23,046 nucleotides of DNA from Eimeria necatrix. Lineage: Eukaryota; Apicomplexa; Conoidasida; Eucoccidiorida; Eimeriidae. Below the pieces are notes generated by a model, which was given only the letters and a program-made list of their open reading frames with translations, had not been told where the DNA came from and ran no database searches. Position 1 is the first letter of the stretch, and each line of letters opens with the position of its first letter. Position numbers and translations under genes: made by a program. Where the stretch lies: NCBI RefSeq assembly GCF_000499385.1, contig NW_013654483.1, forward strand, positions 1 to 23,046, in the 5' to 3' direction. Shown one piece after another: positions 9,751 to 23,046 of the stretch.

Positions 9751-12416
9751 GCGCTCTCAGAAGTTCGTAACTCTCAAGTCATGCTTACGTAGCACGTTAC
9801 AGTCATGATCGGACCATAATGTTTATCACCCGCAAACATCAAAGTGGCAATCGAGATAGCCTACACGATGATTGAACCAGGCATCCGCATGTGATTTGAT
9901 TAGGTGTGTATACACATTGAGTCGCATTCATTCTGTGGGACACGAAACGAGACATGCGACAGGTCTATGGAATCTATTCAGAACGTGTATTGTCTCAATG
10001 CAAATGACCTAACCACACGGTGTCTCAGATTGCCTACAGTACAAGGTGACTTGTACAAAGCTGAAGCGACATTCACTCGCAGTGAAGAAGAATTTCATCA
10101 ATCAACTGGTCTGTTCCGGCTTACAAACTACTTGATGAGCTTGCAGGATTAAAAGCGTACGATTAAATCTGGCGCTGACGGTGAATAACCATCATATCTG
10201 CGCAGGGGCGCGCAGATATGATATTTATCATATATATCGAAGAAGAGCCCTGCTTCATGCTAGTTGCACGACGCTGTGAACTAAAGGCTGATCGCGAAAT
10301 TCACTAAAAATTTATTTCCCCTACATGGCAGCCCGCTCATCAAAAGCTGTATTGTTGCACAGCAGGTACTACACATGGGGAAAACTTATATGCAGTGCGT
10401 AGACGAAAGCATCCAGTCGTCAGAGCTGTCGGCACTTCAAGTTCCTCCACAATATGGAAAGCAAAAACATGCTGCACGTTCCTCTGTTTGATTAGGAAAT
10501 CCTCTCGTCAACCTATAAAAGACCCTTCTCACCTGCAGAGACTCCGCCTGTTGCCTATGCAGCAGTTCATGCGTAAGCATTCTGTAATGTCTCGTCTTAT
10601 TTCTGCTGGACAGGGCACCCAAAACGTCTCTGCATGCATAAGTGGTCCATAATACATCACTGCATCTCAAGTAAGCCTCAAACGTCCCTGCATCAACATC
10701 ACTCGTGTAACTAAAGAGGCAAGGTCTTGTCATACTTTCTGAGTGCAGTCAAGAATCCTGCAGCAGTAGCGGCAGCTAACGAGCAGTTTTGGGGGAGAGC
10801 GCACCCTGAGCACCGTTTCAGGAAACAATGAAAGAGTGCAAATTTCTTGAAGGTCCCTGTGGGGCAGCTGATCACCCACGTGCAAGAAGAATTCAGGCAA
10901 AGCACTGTCACATCGGTGTCATAATGGAGCAGCTGAAGCTCACCGGCTGTATGCGTATTGCGCCACTTGAAACTCTAGTCAAAAATGACCAAACTGGCAA
11001 GATGAGAATGAGCAAGAAGCCCAAAAAAACAATATCAAACTCAGATGTAGAACGCATTCTTGTCTGGACAATAACCAGCAGCAACGGCGAGACTTAACGG
11101 AAAAGCGCGTGTTGCGTTGCTTGTGTCGTACAGCACATGCGTACGCTCTGTGAACACAAACAAGGCACTGAAGTTCTTTCTCTTTCGAAATCCTTTGGTG
11201 AGGAGAGTCCGTGCGGCAAGCGAGGTCTACCACAGTTTCAAAGACGTGTACGCAGTGCAAATGCGGTCTTCGGAGCTAGCACTGTCCCGCCCTACTCTCC
11301 AAAGCGCAAAAGGCACATTTGTGCCGATATTTACCTGCATCCAGACGTTTACGCGGGCACTTGACACAAGCTACCTTACGTGTCAGGTCGGTAGTATAAG
11401 GACCCAATGCTTTCAATCCAAAGTGTCTCTCTCACAATGTGTGGAATGTTTCAAAGACCGTCACCCAAAAAAAATTGCTGTTACCCCTCCCACAAAGCCA
11501 TGATTTGCTTGGGCCCCTTCAGAACATGCTGCTCCGACTGGGGATTCATCAACTGAATCCCAAAACGCAACTTTGAAATGATAAATTACTCACCGTACAA
11601 ACCAAAGGTTATAAACAGAATGGCACATTGAGCGCACTAAAAATCAAACTCGTAGAGGCCGACCCTCGCTCCAACACGCTAAGCCCATCTCCCTTTCTCA
11701 ACCAAATAAAGATGAGACAGACGTTGCAGTGTTGGATGACACGAAATCATCATCATGCCGAGCTTTATATTCCAGTTAATCAAGGTCAAAATCATGCGAC
11801 CTGAATAAGATTCCATTCACATTACTGACACTTTTCTCGTGTTTACCTACTCTCTGGCGTATCAGCACTAATTGACTAAACAGCTTTACAGAAAGTCGAC
11901 AGTGAACATGCGGATAGAGCACAATCTTTCTTATCAGCGCTAGCACGTGTACTACAGATGAACAGAGCACCTACTGCTGCTGCTACTCATTGAAATTTGT
12001 TGACGACAGAGAACATCAACAGCAGGATTTCATATGCTAACCTGAGTTCCTGCATTTTGAATCTTGCCGCGTCACACGACTTGGCGCGACCTACGATTGT
12101 AGCGGAACTCGACAGATGCCACCCATTTTGAAACCAAGGAGTGAAACTTAACTAAAACATTTAATTATCCTGAAGGGAAGAATCCGCAGGCTCGCTTCTG
12201 TAGGGTGCGTAATTGCGGCTTAAATTCTACGTGGCACACGGCTCCTTACATACAGAGCCAGTTGATGCCAGCCAAGGCACAATGAACAGATTCATCAATA
12301 CTACTAGCAATGCATGATTCTTACCATCAGCCGTTGGAACAACAAGTCAATACACAAATTGATAAGCAAGTACACTAGAAATATCCCCAGACTGACACAT
12401 CACAAGTATTGGAGAA
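9751..12416. other. No gene recognised; one strong hairpin
   Basis: Open frames stay at or below about 130 codons (plus 11117-11503 is the longest) and none shows a family signature. The hairpin at 10191-10222 is the only strong local structure noticed. Confidence 0.5.
10191..10222. repeat. 13-bp perfect hairpin
   Basis: Left arm ATCATATCTGCGC (10191-10203), 6-nt loop AGGGGC, right arm GCGCAGATATGAT (10210-10222), fully paired. An AT-rich stretch (TATTTATCATATATATCG) follows directly. No T tract or neighbouring gene marks it as a terminator. Confidence 0.85.
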
Positions 12417-13034
12417 TCAGGTGCACAACTTGTTTTCCACAATTGTGCGAACTGAAATTAAGCAGGCAGACTTCGCTAAGCTGACCAATTTGAAGAAAAA
12501 CGGCGTTCCATTCACACGCACACAATTTACCCTATGCCTCTTTTTGAGAACCATGGTTGCAAAGGCACGAACTGGATGCCCGTCGGGTCCAAAGGGCAGC
12601 ACACTTTTCTCGTATTGCCGTTCCCTCAGATGAATCAGCCCACGCCTAGTCAAAAGTTTTTGCAGGACACAAACGACGCACATTCTATTACAGCGCCAGT
12701 TCTCTGATGCATGTTCCACGTTTCTTCCGAAGACAATTGGCACGGCAACAGCAGCTTGAACTACTGTGCCATCGCAGCAATCACGATGCAATCCATCTGC
12801 CACTAAACTAAAGAGAAAATAGGTCACCGTGGCATCGCCATGAAGGCAAACAGTTGCATCCTCGGACAGACAGCAATCCCAATGCGGGCATCCTAAATAC
12901 AAACGGGAAGGATGTCGCAGGCACGTCCCTTCCCTAGGATTTTCAAATCTCTCCAGCATTTCCCCGGTGCAACACGCTGAAGCCATCGATGCTCCCTGGC
13001 CAATAGTGTAGTCCTCACACAATGCGAGTTTCAT
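12417..13034 (-). CDS. Unidentified ORF, 205 codons, doubtful gene
   Basis: Open frame on the minus strand from the ATG at 13034-13032 to TGA at 12419-12417. The frame stays open upstream to about 13088, but without an earlier ATG. The protein is Cys-rich and basic toward the C-terminus (a KRHR cluster, about residue 167), with no signal peptide, no convincing membrane segment and no family that I recognise. The case for a gene is its length: at this base composition a run of this size is uncommon by chance in 23 kb read in six frames. Against it, the region has no other gene-like features and the start context is unremarkable. It could be an exon of an intron-containing gene, a decayed gene, or chance. 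Confidence 0.25.
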   Translation of the reverse strand: MKLALCEDYTIGQGASMASACCTGEMLERFENPREGTCLRHPSRLYLGCPHWDCCLSEDATVCLHGDATVTYFLFSLVADGLHRDCCDGTVVQAAVAVPIVFGRNVEHASENWRCNRMCVVCVLQKLLTRRGLIHLRERQYEKSVLPFGPDGHPVRAFATMVLKKRHRVNCVRVNGTPFFFKLVSLAKSACLISVRTIVENKLCT

Positions 13035-15510
13035 CACCAAATACCGCTGATAAGCAACGCACTGGCTGTGGCGCACATGCGCCGCCAATTAACCTCTACT
13101 ATGGAGCACACGCGTTTCAGCTTCAAGGGGTGTGCGCACTTTCATGCTATGTTCTTTCATGCAGGACAGCGCAAGTTCTTGCTCAGAGGACTTCACTGAA
13201 TTAATGACTTTTGGGCAGTCTTTGCAGATGTTTCAACATAAAGACAGGCAAGCTGTTACACTCACAAGCTGAAATTCAGTTCACTTTACTCAAAGGTTTG
13301 CTGGCGCTTAAGCCACAGCAGCAGAAAGTATCTCTGGGTTTTCCAATGTTTAGCTTAAGACATTACAATCGTAAAACCCACTGTTAAGCCCCACTGTCCG
13401 TCTCCATCTTCCAACAAAAGCCTATCCTTGCAAGCACAAAGACCTGAATCTCAACACATGAAAGACTATATATTTAACGTAGGTGTCGGGCTTTCTGGTT
13501 GCTCAGCTGTACGCCGAGCATATGGGTGGACTTGAGCATTTGAACACGGAAAGTTTGTACCGCTTGCTTGGCAACGGAGAATTAGTATCTAAAGACATTT
13601 GTGAAGCCCTTTAGACACAGAAACCCTCTATATGTTTCGCTAACTTATACTGGTGCAAACCAAACCAGGAAAGAGTGAATATGTATGCTTTGCAAGTTAC
13701 TCCGGGACAGTCACAAATCCACGCGTACATGTGCAGACTACGCAAAGTAGTGCAATCTGAAACGTCGGCAAACGCGTCAACGTCATGTTCCGCAATGATA
13801 GCTGTCGAAGGCGGCAAAAGAATGCCGACTGCCCTTAGCACGAAAAATTTTGCTTGGTGAAGACAGAACGCATTAGTTTTACAAAGGCACCTACCAGTAT
13901 CGGCGCATTCGGATACTTAGGTGCTCCATGTCGAGAAACAACTGACTTTCTGATATGTTCAGCAGTGTGTGTGTGCTTTTTGGGTTGCGGGAGCCACGTT
14001 GTTTCAGCTACACAACAACACTCATCAGCCGCTGGCAAGCGCACCAGTTCTTGCCCTGCCATGCCCTGCCGTGAACTCTGCTCAGCTCAGCAGCAGCCAC
14101 TGCTAGTGGGCACTTATCTGCCTTCGCAGATGGGCCTCAGCTTGAAACCTGTCACTGAAGGAGTTGCTTCTGTCTTCAATTACCAAAACGTGCTGCACCA
14201 CTCTCAAGAAGCCGCTCACGTTCTGCATGTGGCGCCAGCAGCATGGTCGTTGTGATGGACACGGTCGCTACAACAGCGCCAGTGACACGTTCACTCACTC
14301 TTGCTTGCCCGTTACACCAAGAAATGTGGAATATGCCGACGTCACGCGTCAACAACGTACTTGTGCGTAATCACCCGGAAATACCAGGCATACACAGTGG
14401 TGGTCAATCGACTTCCAAAGCAGTGCGAAGAAAACGGACACGTGGAATAAAAAATTTGCAACGGGAAAAGGTAGATGAGGGCACAAAAAGAGTGTACCCG
14501 GGCGTAAATATAAGCGACCAAATCACTTGCAAATCGCAGCTTCGGAGGGCATCGACAACAGTCAAATGAGGCAGAGGCAACCTAAACGGCGAAGACAGCT
14601 TCTTCTTGCATGATAGTGTCGTCTCTGCAAGCTCACATACAACCGAGGACCAAACGCTCGCAAACGCAGCATCTTACGGTGGTGTAATGGGCTTGTACTG
14701 TCACATGCCTGGAGAGGCTAGTGATGTGTTTTGCCACTGGCCATCTTCCAAACATTTGTTACGGCCGATGTAGCACTGATCTACGTTGCATTGCTGTGAG
14801 CAACTTGCAAACGACTAAATCCGAAACTGCGAAGAAACTGCGCTGCGGGATGAAGGGGTTCGTCTCACTACAGACGTAAAACCAAAAGTCCCACACGAAT
14901 ATCGATGGCAATTTTGATGCATTGCTTCACGCTCCTTATGTGTCGCATCGCAGTGCGAGTTCCCCAGCAGCCCTTTACATAACTACTCTCAAGAAAACAC
15001 TACACAAGGACTCATCCTTTTCTCCCCAAAGCATGTGGCTCCTCACGCAGACCCATGTATTTGCCACTACGGCCCAGGTATGGAACACATAAGCCGAGTT
15101 AATGCCACACAGCGCATCCTACATCAAGGAAGGAGCAATATAGTGGCATCTCTTAATGATCGCTGCTACTCAAAAGAGCAAAACACGCCTGTGTGCATTT
15201 TAGTACATCCTCAACGGCTAAGATGTAGGGAACCATTCCAAACCCACGCTTGAAAAGCTACACGAGAACTGCCACACCAATTCAGACGCCCCTGGCAAAG
15301 GCAGCCACGGCAAGGAGAAATAATCATATCCAAGTAATTTAGAAGCATCAAGCAGTAAAAGGTACGCAATACAGGTGCACGAGAGGTGCTACTCGGCTGA
15401 TTCGCGGTAGATGAATGTTGTCGTTCCGTGAATTCTGCTCGTTCCTTCATTGAGAAAGAAACCGCGGGAGATTGAAGATGCCTGGACTATGCTGGTAGGG
15501 GGAGAGAGTA
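13035..15510. other. No gene recognised
   Basis: Overlapping plus-strand frames at 13854-14255 (133 codons) and 14243-14569 lack any motif and end in low-information sequence. No repeats of note were seen. This stretch lies downstream of the small minus-strand membrane-protein gene and would include its 3' untranslated region just left of 15511. Confidence 0.45.
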
Positions 15511-15912
15511 CTATGCAGATTCGCTGGGCACATAGCTATCCCGTTTCAATACCATGCAAAGAAATCGGCCTACTTGGCACTTTCCTTCATCCCCCCTCTT
15601 GACTGCAAGTCTTCTTTCCATGTTTCCGTAGTCTTTGCTGAAGTTCAATCTGACAACACTGTTGAAGCAGCGAAGAATTATATATGCAACTGAGAGCGTG
15701 GCGGCGAGCAGCGACACCATCGCAATGAGCCCCGGAGTGCGCCCCTTCATGGCTTCTCTGCGTGCTGCCCTTTCAATCTGCATTCCAACAACCTCTTGCT
15801 GAGCCTCCCCTTCAGAAAAAGAAAGCGGAGCATCGTATGCTGGGGCCATCATGTCTGCTGCCACAACTCGGGCGGCGAGCCACGCGGAGAGCAGCAATAT
15901 TGAAGAACACAT
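15511..15912 (-). CDS. Small secretory-pathway protein with one membrane segment (hypothetical)
   Basis: A 133-residue single-exon ORF. The frame extends upstream to an ATG at 15966, but the ATG at 15912 is preferred: it has A at -3 (CGACAATG), follows a pyrimidine-rich leader, and places a classic signal peptide at the N-terminus (MCSSILLLSAWLAARVVAAD; cleavage likely near residue 19). A short acidic stretch (about 20-58) follows, then one hydrophobic helix (about 61-80, GLIAMVSLLAATLSVAYIIL) and a basic tail (81-133) with several K/R pairs. Predicted topology is lumenal or extracellular N-terminus and cytosolic tail. Such architecture is common among coccidian organelle and surface proteins, but I recognise no family. 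It ends with TAG at 15513-15511. It is divergent from the kinase gene about 4.3 kb away. Confidence 0.55.
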   Translation of the reverse strand: MCSSILLLSAWLAARVVAADMMAPAYDAPLSFSEGEAQQEVVGMQIERAARREAMKGRTPGLIAMVSLLAATLSVAYIILRCFNSVVRLNFSKDYGNMERRLAVKRGDEGKCQVGRFLCMVLKRDSYVPSESA

Positions 15913-17240
15913 TGTCGAGAGAGAAAAAGAATAAAACTGACCCGAACAAAGAGGAACTAATTGCATTTATGCCCAATAACACTTGTCCACGGGGGCCCCG
16001 CACGATAGAAAATAGACGGACGAAGAAACCGTGAAGCACGGAGTTGTGGGAGGGAATCAAAGAAAAGGAATTGACCTTGCGTGCAACTTTTAAGGGCTTC
16101 GCAAATTCGTGAGCCTCAACACCTATTCAGTTTTGTTGTGGAAGCCGTTCGCGTATGGACCAGTGGAAGAACCGTCGCAGTTACTCTTGTGCAATAGAGC
16201 TGAGGGGGCTCTGTGTCTGCACGTTTTGCCTCACCTATAAAGCTGAAAAATATACTTTTCGTATTCTTGATGAGAAGTCGTTGGGTTTATGTTGGTTGAC
16301 GCTGCCAAACTCACTAAACGCTCGCACGATCGCAGCCATTGTGTGAGGGGCGGCTGGAGCCGCCGGGACCCGTTATCCGCTAAAATTGCATTGTTATTCT
16401 AGTCTGTATGATTCCCTCGTAATTGCATTTCTTTTCTGCCTGTATTTGGGATTGCCCTTTTCCTGCGAAGAGCGAAAAGGAGCTTTCGCCGCGTACAGCT
16501 GTTCACCTACTAGTGCTTCCCCTGGGGGCACTGGTTTTCAGCCCTTCCGCTCGATTATATTATTTCGCCGTTTGTCTTTATACTGAAGCACTAAGATCTG
16601 GCCGGTCATAACGGGCTCCACGAGCAAAACAAGAGGAAACGGCTCACAATTATCTTGGTGCACCTGTTTATCTGGGTTCCTTGGTGCTCAAGTTCATCTC
16701 CTTGCGCATCTAAACTAGTACAGAGCATTACAAAAGGCACGCGCAGCTACACTTTCATAGTTCTGAGCTCCCTAGCTTATCAATGGGGCTGCTGCTGTAA
16801 TCACTTCGCCTACATTATGGTAGGTCACTCTCACAGCAATTGAGTCCAACTTGCTCTAGCAGGAAACACATCGGTTTGTGAGCATGCAAAAATGCAGGCC
16901 GGCCTACCAACCCAAGTAACATGAAAAAATTCTGAATATTCGGATAAGCGGCCAGGCCTGCTGAAATGGGAGAATCCCCCATCGTGACATTGCAAAATCC
17001 CACAATGCCTGCAGAGCGCTCCATTCCCTTTTTTCAAAAGCGAAATCAAATATGTTAACTTAGTCTTTCCGTACAAATAAGTATAATAATCAAGCGCGAT
17101 CATCTCCCGAGGAAGGTGGCACCAAGTGGCAATTAAACCACAGCTCTTGCGAAACTAGACTGCTGTTCTTGTGGTGACCTAGCGTATAATGTACCAGTAG
17201 ACAGAAAAGCCAATTTACCTGTTGCTGAGGCTCTAGGCTA
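15913..17240. other. Intergenic, 5' side of the small membrane-protein gene
   Basis: Just upstream of the minus-strand start lies a pyrimidine-rich leader (read on the minus strand) and a GGGGGCCCC module at about 15990. A GC hairpin at 16349-16364 (GGCGGCT, GG, AGCCGCC) is perfect but short. Apparent hydrophobic plus-strand frames near 16386-16611 start at TTG rather than ATG and are not taken as genes. Confidence 0.5.
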
Positions 17241-17380
17241 TTTCCCTCAGTCCTAGTGAGCACTGGCATTGGCCCGCGAGCTTTAGGGTGGAGCCCATTG
17301 CGCACTCGGGCGCAGGGGCCCCCTTGCCTCAGCCTGTTGTTTAGAGTGAGCCCTGGGGGGCCCCCCAGCCTCATCAGTTG
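17241..17380. repeat. GC-rich tract with GGGGGGCCCCCC palindrome
   Basis: A cluster of GGGCCC-type runs, including a perfect 16-bp palindrome CTGGGGGGCCCCCCAG at 17353-17368, followed by a short direct repeat of CATCAGTTGCT-CATTTC (17382 and 17396). It marks the left edge of the simple-repeat-rich part of the window. The same G5C4 modules recur inside the kinase exon. Confidence 0.7.
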
Positions 17381-17594
17381 CTACATTTCGGAAATCATCA
17401 GTTGCTGCATTTCAGAACATCCACAAAACCTGTCGCTCTGGGCCTCTGCAGCTAGGCGAGCTCTGCCCTCAAGGGAGGAGCCTTAAAAGCCTGAAATGCG
17501 CAACCTCAGCCCCGCTTTTCATGCATTTGGAACTACTTCACACGCTCAGGATTAAGGGGAGGAAGGCAGAAAGAGAGTCAGGGCTCTCCGCTGC

Positions 17595-17700
17595 AACAGC
17601 AGCAAAGCTACTCCTGCTTCAGCAGCAGCAACGGCGACAAAAGCCGCAACCGCTGCTGCCGCTGCTGCTGCTGCTGCTGCTGCCTCTACTGCTAACAACA
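17595..17700. repeat. CAG/CTG microsatellite cluster
   Basis: Interrupted CAG and CTG triplets, with an uninterrupted CTG run centred near 17662-17682. One frame reads it as poly-Gln then poly-Leu within a 72-codon ORF (17521-17739). This has no sequence other than repeat to support it, so no gene is called. Confidence 0.75.
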
Positions 17701-17720
17701 ACTGGTTTGCTTGTCGCTGC

Positions 17721-19882
17721 AGCTATATTCTTTCAGTAGCAAAACCTACAGAAGAGGCGGCGAGGGCCCCTCAGCTGAGCGTGCGCGTCACCGTGCAGGC
17801 TCTTCGCCGGCCGCTCGGTAATGCGTTTTGAATATTTGCGCGAAAGGGAAGCGAGCTTCCTATTTGTCTTAGCAGGTCTTTCAAGTAGAGCTGAGGGTGC
17901 ACTATCTAAAAATATAAGTTATTTTAGAAGTACATCTGCAGATTCCTTTTCTGAATAGATATCACAAGTGTTTGAAGACATCCCGAGGCAAAACAGGATG
18001 AAGCTGCCAAGATGTGGCGCGCCTGCGTTTACTGCATTTGATGAACTTCTCTTCTAGACAACAGTGGGGGAAAATGACTTTTCGCCACAGCCTTTCTTGC
18101 CTCTCCGCAGACAACTTCCCTGCGCTGCATTGTGGAGGCCGCATGCAGTTAGTTGGCTGTAAGATAACAAGAGCGAAAAGGGAAGTTCGCAGCTGCAGCT
18201 CGCGGCATTTGGCGAAACGAATGCGATTTTCTTCCGCATTTTCTCTAAAAGCAGCCTGAGGAGAAGTCCTGTCAGAGAGTCTTCTGCCTTTCTGGAAAGA
18301 TTCGGAAGCAACTGGCAGCAAGAGTCGTTTGCTGCAAAGACAGCTGCAGGCAGAGGAGTTGCAGCAACTGCGGCGAGAGCCTCGCACGCCTCCTGCCTCT
18401 TCAGCCTTCGCGGGAAAAGGCAGAGTGACGCGTTTCATAATTATCTTTGAAGAGTTAAAAGGCTTTTGCAGCGGCGCAGCGCCAAGTTAAAGCTTCCCTA
18501 TTTGCAAATTGAAAACAGATTTAACTGCTTCTTGCCTTTGTTTAGTGTTAAATAGTCCTCTTAAACTGCAGTTTCCGAAGGCAGCTGCACTGGGAGAGGA
18601 GGCGCCGCCAGCAGTGAGACGCTTTGGCCGCCGTCTTCTGCCCAGCCACAGAAGAATCAAAGCGGCAAATTTGCCTTTCAAAATATTTTATTCAAGTTCC
18701 GCTCCTTAGCAGCTTTTTTCTCATTTTCAGGCCTGTCTTTTAACACTGCGCCGCGCCTTATTGGAGGCGTAGGCTCTGCACTGTAACCGACGCATAAACT
18801 TGAAGGAATGTCAGTAGAACTCCCCCGCTTTGTCTTTGGTATATTCCCCTAAATCATTTGTAGGAGAAAACCCCTTTCTTTGCAAACAAGGCACAGCCTA
18901 GGAGCCGTAGACATGCGCCTCGCCGTAGAGCTGCGAAGCCAAAGTGCAGGCAACATTTCAAGTATGAAGGCATTATATGGAGCCCATTTATAGTGCTTTT
19001 GAGAAGAAGAATGCTTATGGTGAGTGGCACTTTAAAGGCTGACAGCCATTTGCAAAGAAACGACTTCGAGCACATGAGGATATCGAGCAAAGAACAGCAG
19101 CGAACTGTTGTCTTTGGCTCGGCATTTGACTGGAGTTTCCACATTTCATTTTTCTCTGTCGCTAGCCGCCTTCACTTGGTGTTCTTGTGCAGTTCATTCC
19201 CTCACACCTCCAATGCTTGGTGTGCATGCGGCGTGCTTTGGCTAACTTGGAATGTCTAGAGGCATATAGTAAGCCTGAATCCGTTTCCAGACTCTGAATT
19301 GCTGCGTTTAGGGAGTTTCTGTCCTTTTGTCCATTTGGATCGATGGTCAATCTGTTTAGCTTCTTGCAGCTGTTGCATGTGGACTGCGGCGTCTGCTGCG
19401 CGCCCTGCGATGCAGCGAGAAAGCTAAGTGACAATTATATTAACACGTTTTAATTCATTTATTTAATCTTCCGAGGGTGCGAAACTGGGAAATTTGAGTT
19501 GCGTGGGCGTAACCGCCCCACCGTGGCTATTCAGTTAACAGCCGTTGGTGATCTGCAGACCTGGCGCGCTCGTTTAAAGTATTTTTTGGCTTTCTTTGCC
19601 GACACTCGGCGAATTAATATGCTTTATAAATGCCTATTTAGGGAAAGCACAGGAGAGCAGCAGCAACAAGGGAAGTTTGTGGCTTCGGTAAAGTTGTACC
19701 AGGGCGTCACCTTGAGCTTCGTCGGTCCGCAGCCACCACTTGTGCCGCCCGTTACTAAGATTAAGGCCATCTATGGTTGCGAAATTGCAATTGAATGGTA
19801 TTTAATAATTTATATATCCCTTTTTGCAAGCAGGAAACCATGCGGCTCGCGAGCTGGCTCCCTGTGGCATAGGCTGGCCGCC

Positions 19883-19915
<33 letters not shown>

Positions 19916-20032
19916 GTCATTCGTCCTTCTATGAAATTGAATCGCATTTCCCGTCCAGTCTGTTCTTGAGCTGCTGCTTCCCCTCGCTCCAGCCTCGAGG
20001 CTCGGCTCTCCTTGTCTTGCCCGCGCGCCTCC

Positions 20033-20034
<2 letters not shown>
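17721..20034. other. Intergenic or 5' flank of the kinase gene
   Basis: No recognisable protein. Minus 17962-18438 has an ATG and 158 codons but a Ser/Cys/Arg-rich composition with no domain. Plus 19499-19969 opens at TTG and is poly-Gln at its end, (CAG)9-CAA-CAG at 19883-19915. This stretch may carry the kinase promoter and untranslated leader, but no landmark fixes a transcription start. Confidence 0.45.
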
Positions 20035-20067
<33 letters not shown>

Positions 20068-20222
20068 AACTCACTAGCTTTCTTGCGTTTCCGCGGCTGT
20101 GCTGCTTGGGGCTGTTGCAATGGCCTAGCTGCGGCGGCGCTGCTGCTGTGAGAGGTTGGGGCTGGGCAGCCTGAGCATGCTGCTGCTGCTGCTGCTCTAG
20201 GCGTCAGCTGCAGAGCCTTGCC

Positions 20223-20256
<34 letters not shown>
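20035..20256 (+). repeat. CTG and CAG arrays in the probable 5' leader of the kinase gene
   Basis: (CTG)11 at 20035-20067, (CTG)5 at 20180-20194 and (AGC)11 at 20224-20256, the last ending 3 bases before the kinase ATG. The CTG runs and the AGC run are mutually complementary in antiparallel sense, so a leader transcript could fold CUG against CAG just upstream of the start codon. The kinase frame is open back to 20152 but has no ATG upstream of 20260, so the AGC run (Ser in that frame) is read as untranslated. Confidence 0.75.
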
Positions 20257-20258
<2 letters not shown>

Positions 20259-20259
20259 G

Positions 20260-23046
<2,787 letters not shown>

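Noticed and set aside
15913..15966. Longer start (ATG at 15966) for the small membrane-protein gene
   Set aside because: It has T at -3, a poor context, and would place 18 non-hydrophobic residues before the signal peptide; the internal ATG at 15912 fits better.
16386..16611. Hydrophobic plus-strand frames resembling membrane proteins
   Set aside because: Two overlapping frames of the same T-rich DNA opening at TTG; hydrophobicity follows from base composition.
17280..17290. TTTAGGG telomere-like word
   Set aside because: A single occurrence with no tandem array; not a telomere.
17521..17739. 72-codon frame with poly-Gln and poly-Leu
   Set aside because: Made almost entirely of CAG/CTG triplets; the non-repeat ends show no motif.
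17962..18438. 158-codon minus-strand ATG frame
   Set aside because: Ser/Cys/Arg-rich with no motif, signal or family. The other strand is also partly open here, which suggests chance in GC-richer DNA.
19499..19969. 156-codon frame upstream of the kinase ending in poly-Gln
   Set aside because: Opens at TTG rather than ATG, has no domain, and most probably lies in the kinase 5' flank or leader.
20218..20259. Upstream extension of the kinase with poly-Ser
   Set aside because: The upstream codon is TTG, there is no in-frame ATG back to the stop at 20149, and extension would abolish the MGAGIS acylation motif.

Overview
The window looks like nuclear DNA of a coccidian apicomplexan, most likely Eimeria or a close relative. 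The evidence is a split gene for a plant-like calcium-dependent protein kinase (CDPK), GT-AG introns full of simple repeats, and pervasive CAG/CTG, GGGGGCCCC and other microsatellites that are translated inside an exon. The species cannot be fixed from sequence alone.

Layout. (1) 1 to about 2,780: a head-to-tail satellite with a unit near 476 bp, decaying to the right. Two blocks in it, 358-1353 and 1418-1601, are the base-by-base complement of the flanking copies WITHOUT reversal, in exact register. This is the strangest signal in the window. It may be a data or assembly artefact, but it is unambiguous. (2) About 2,780-15,510: a gene-poor stretch of balanced composition with no recognisable protein family. 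It holds a diverged long duplication (about 5.2 kb versus 9.4 kb), a 26-bp perfect palindrome, hairpins, and one unusually long unidentified ORF on the minus strand (12,417-13,034). (3) 15,511-15,912, minus strand: a small single-exon gene with signal peptide, one membrane segment and basic tail. (4) 15,913-20,259: intergenic and probable 5' untranslated DNA where GC-rich palindromes and CTG/CAG arrays begin. (5) 20,260 to the right edge, plus strand: the 5' part of the CDPK gene, three exons seen, continuing past the window.

The kinase gene is the functional centre. It has a myristoylation-type start (MGAGIS), a low-complexity N-terminal extension made of translated microsatellites, and the kinase N-lobe up to the His-Arg of the catalytic loop. 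Every visible intron carries its own tandem repeat family. In intron 2 a roughly 55-60 bp array is built from copies of the intron's own 3' splice site, and most decoy copies have lost the AG. The small membrane protein and the kinase are divergently arranged about 4.3 kb apart. Nothing shows that they work together.
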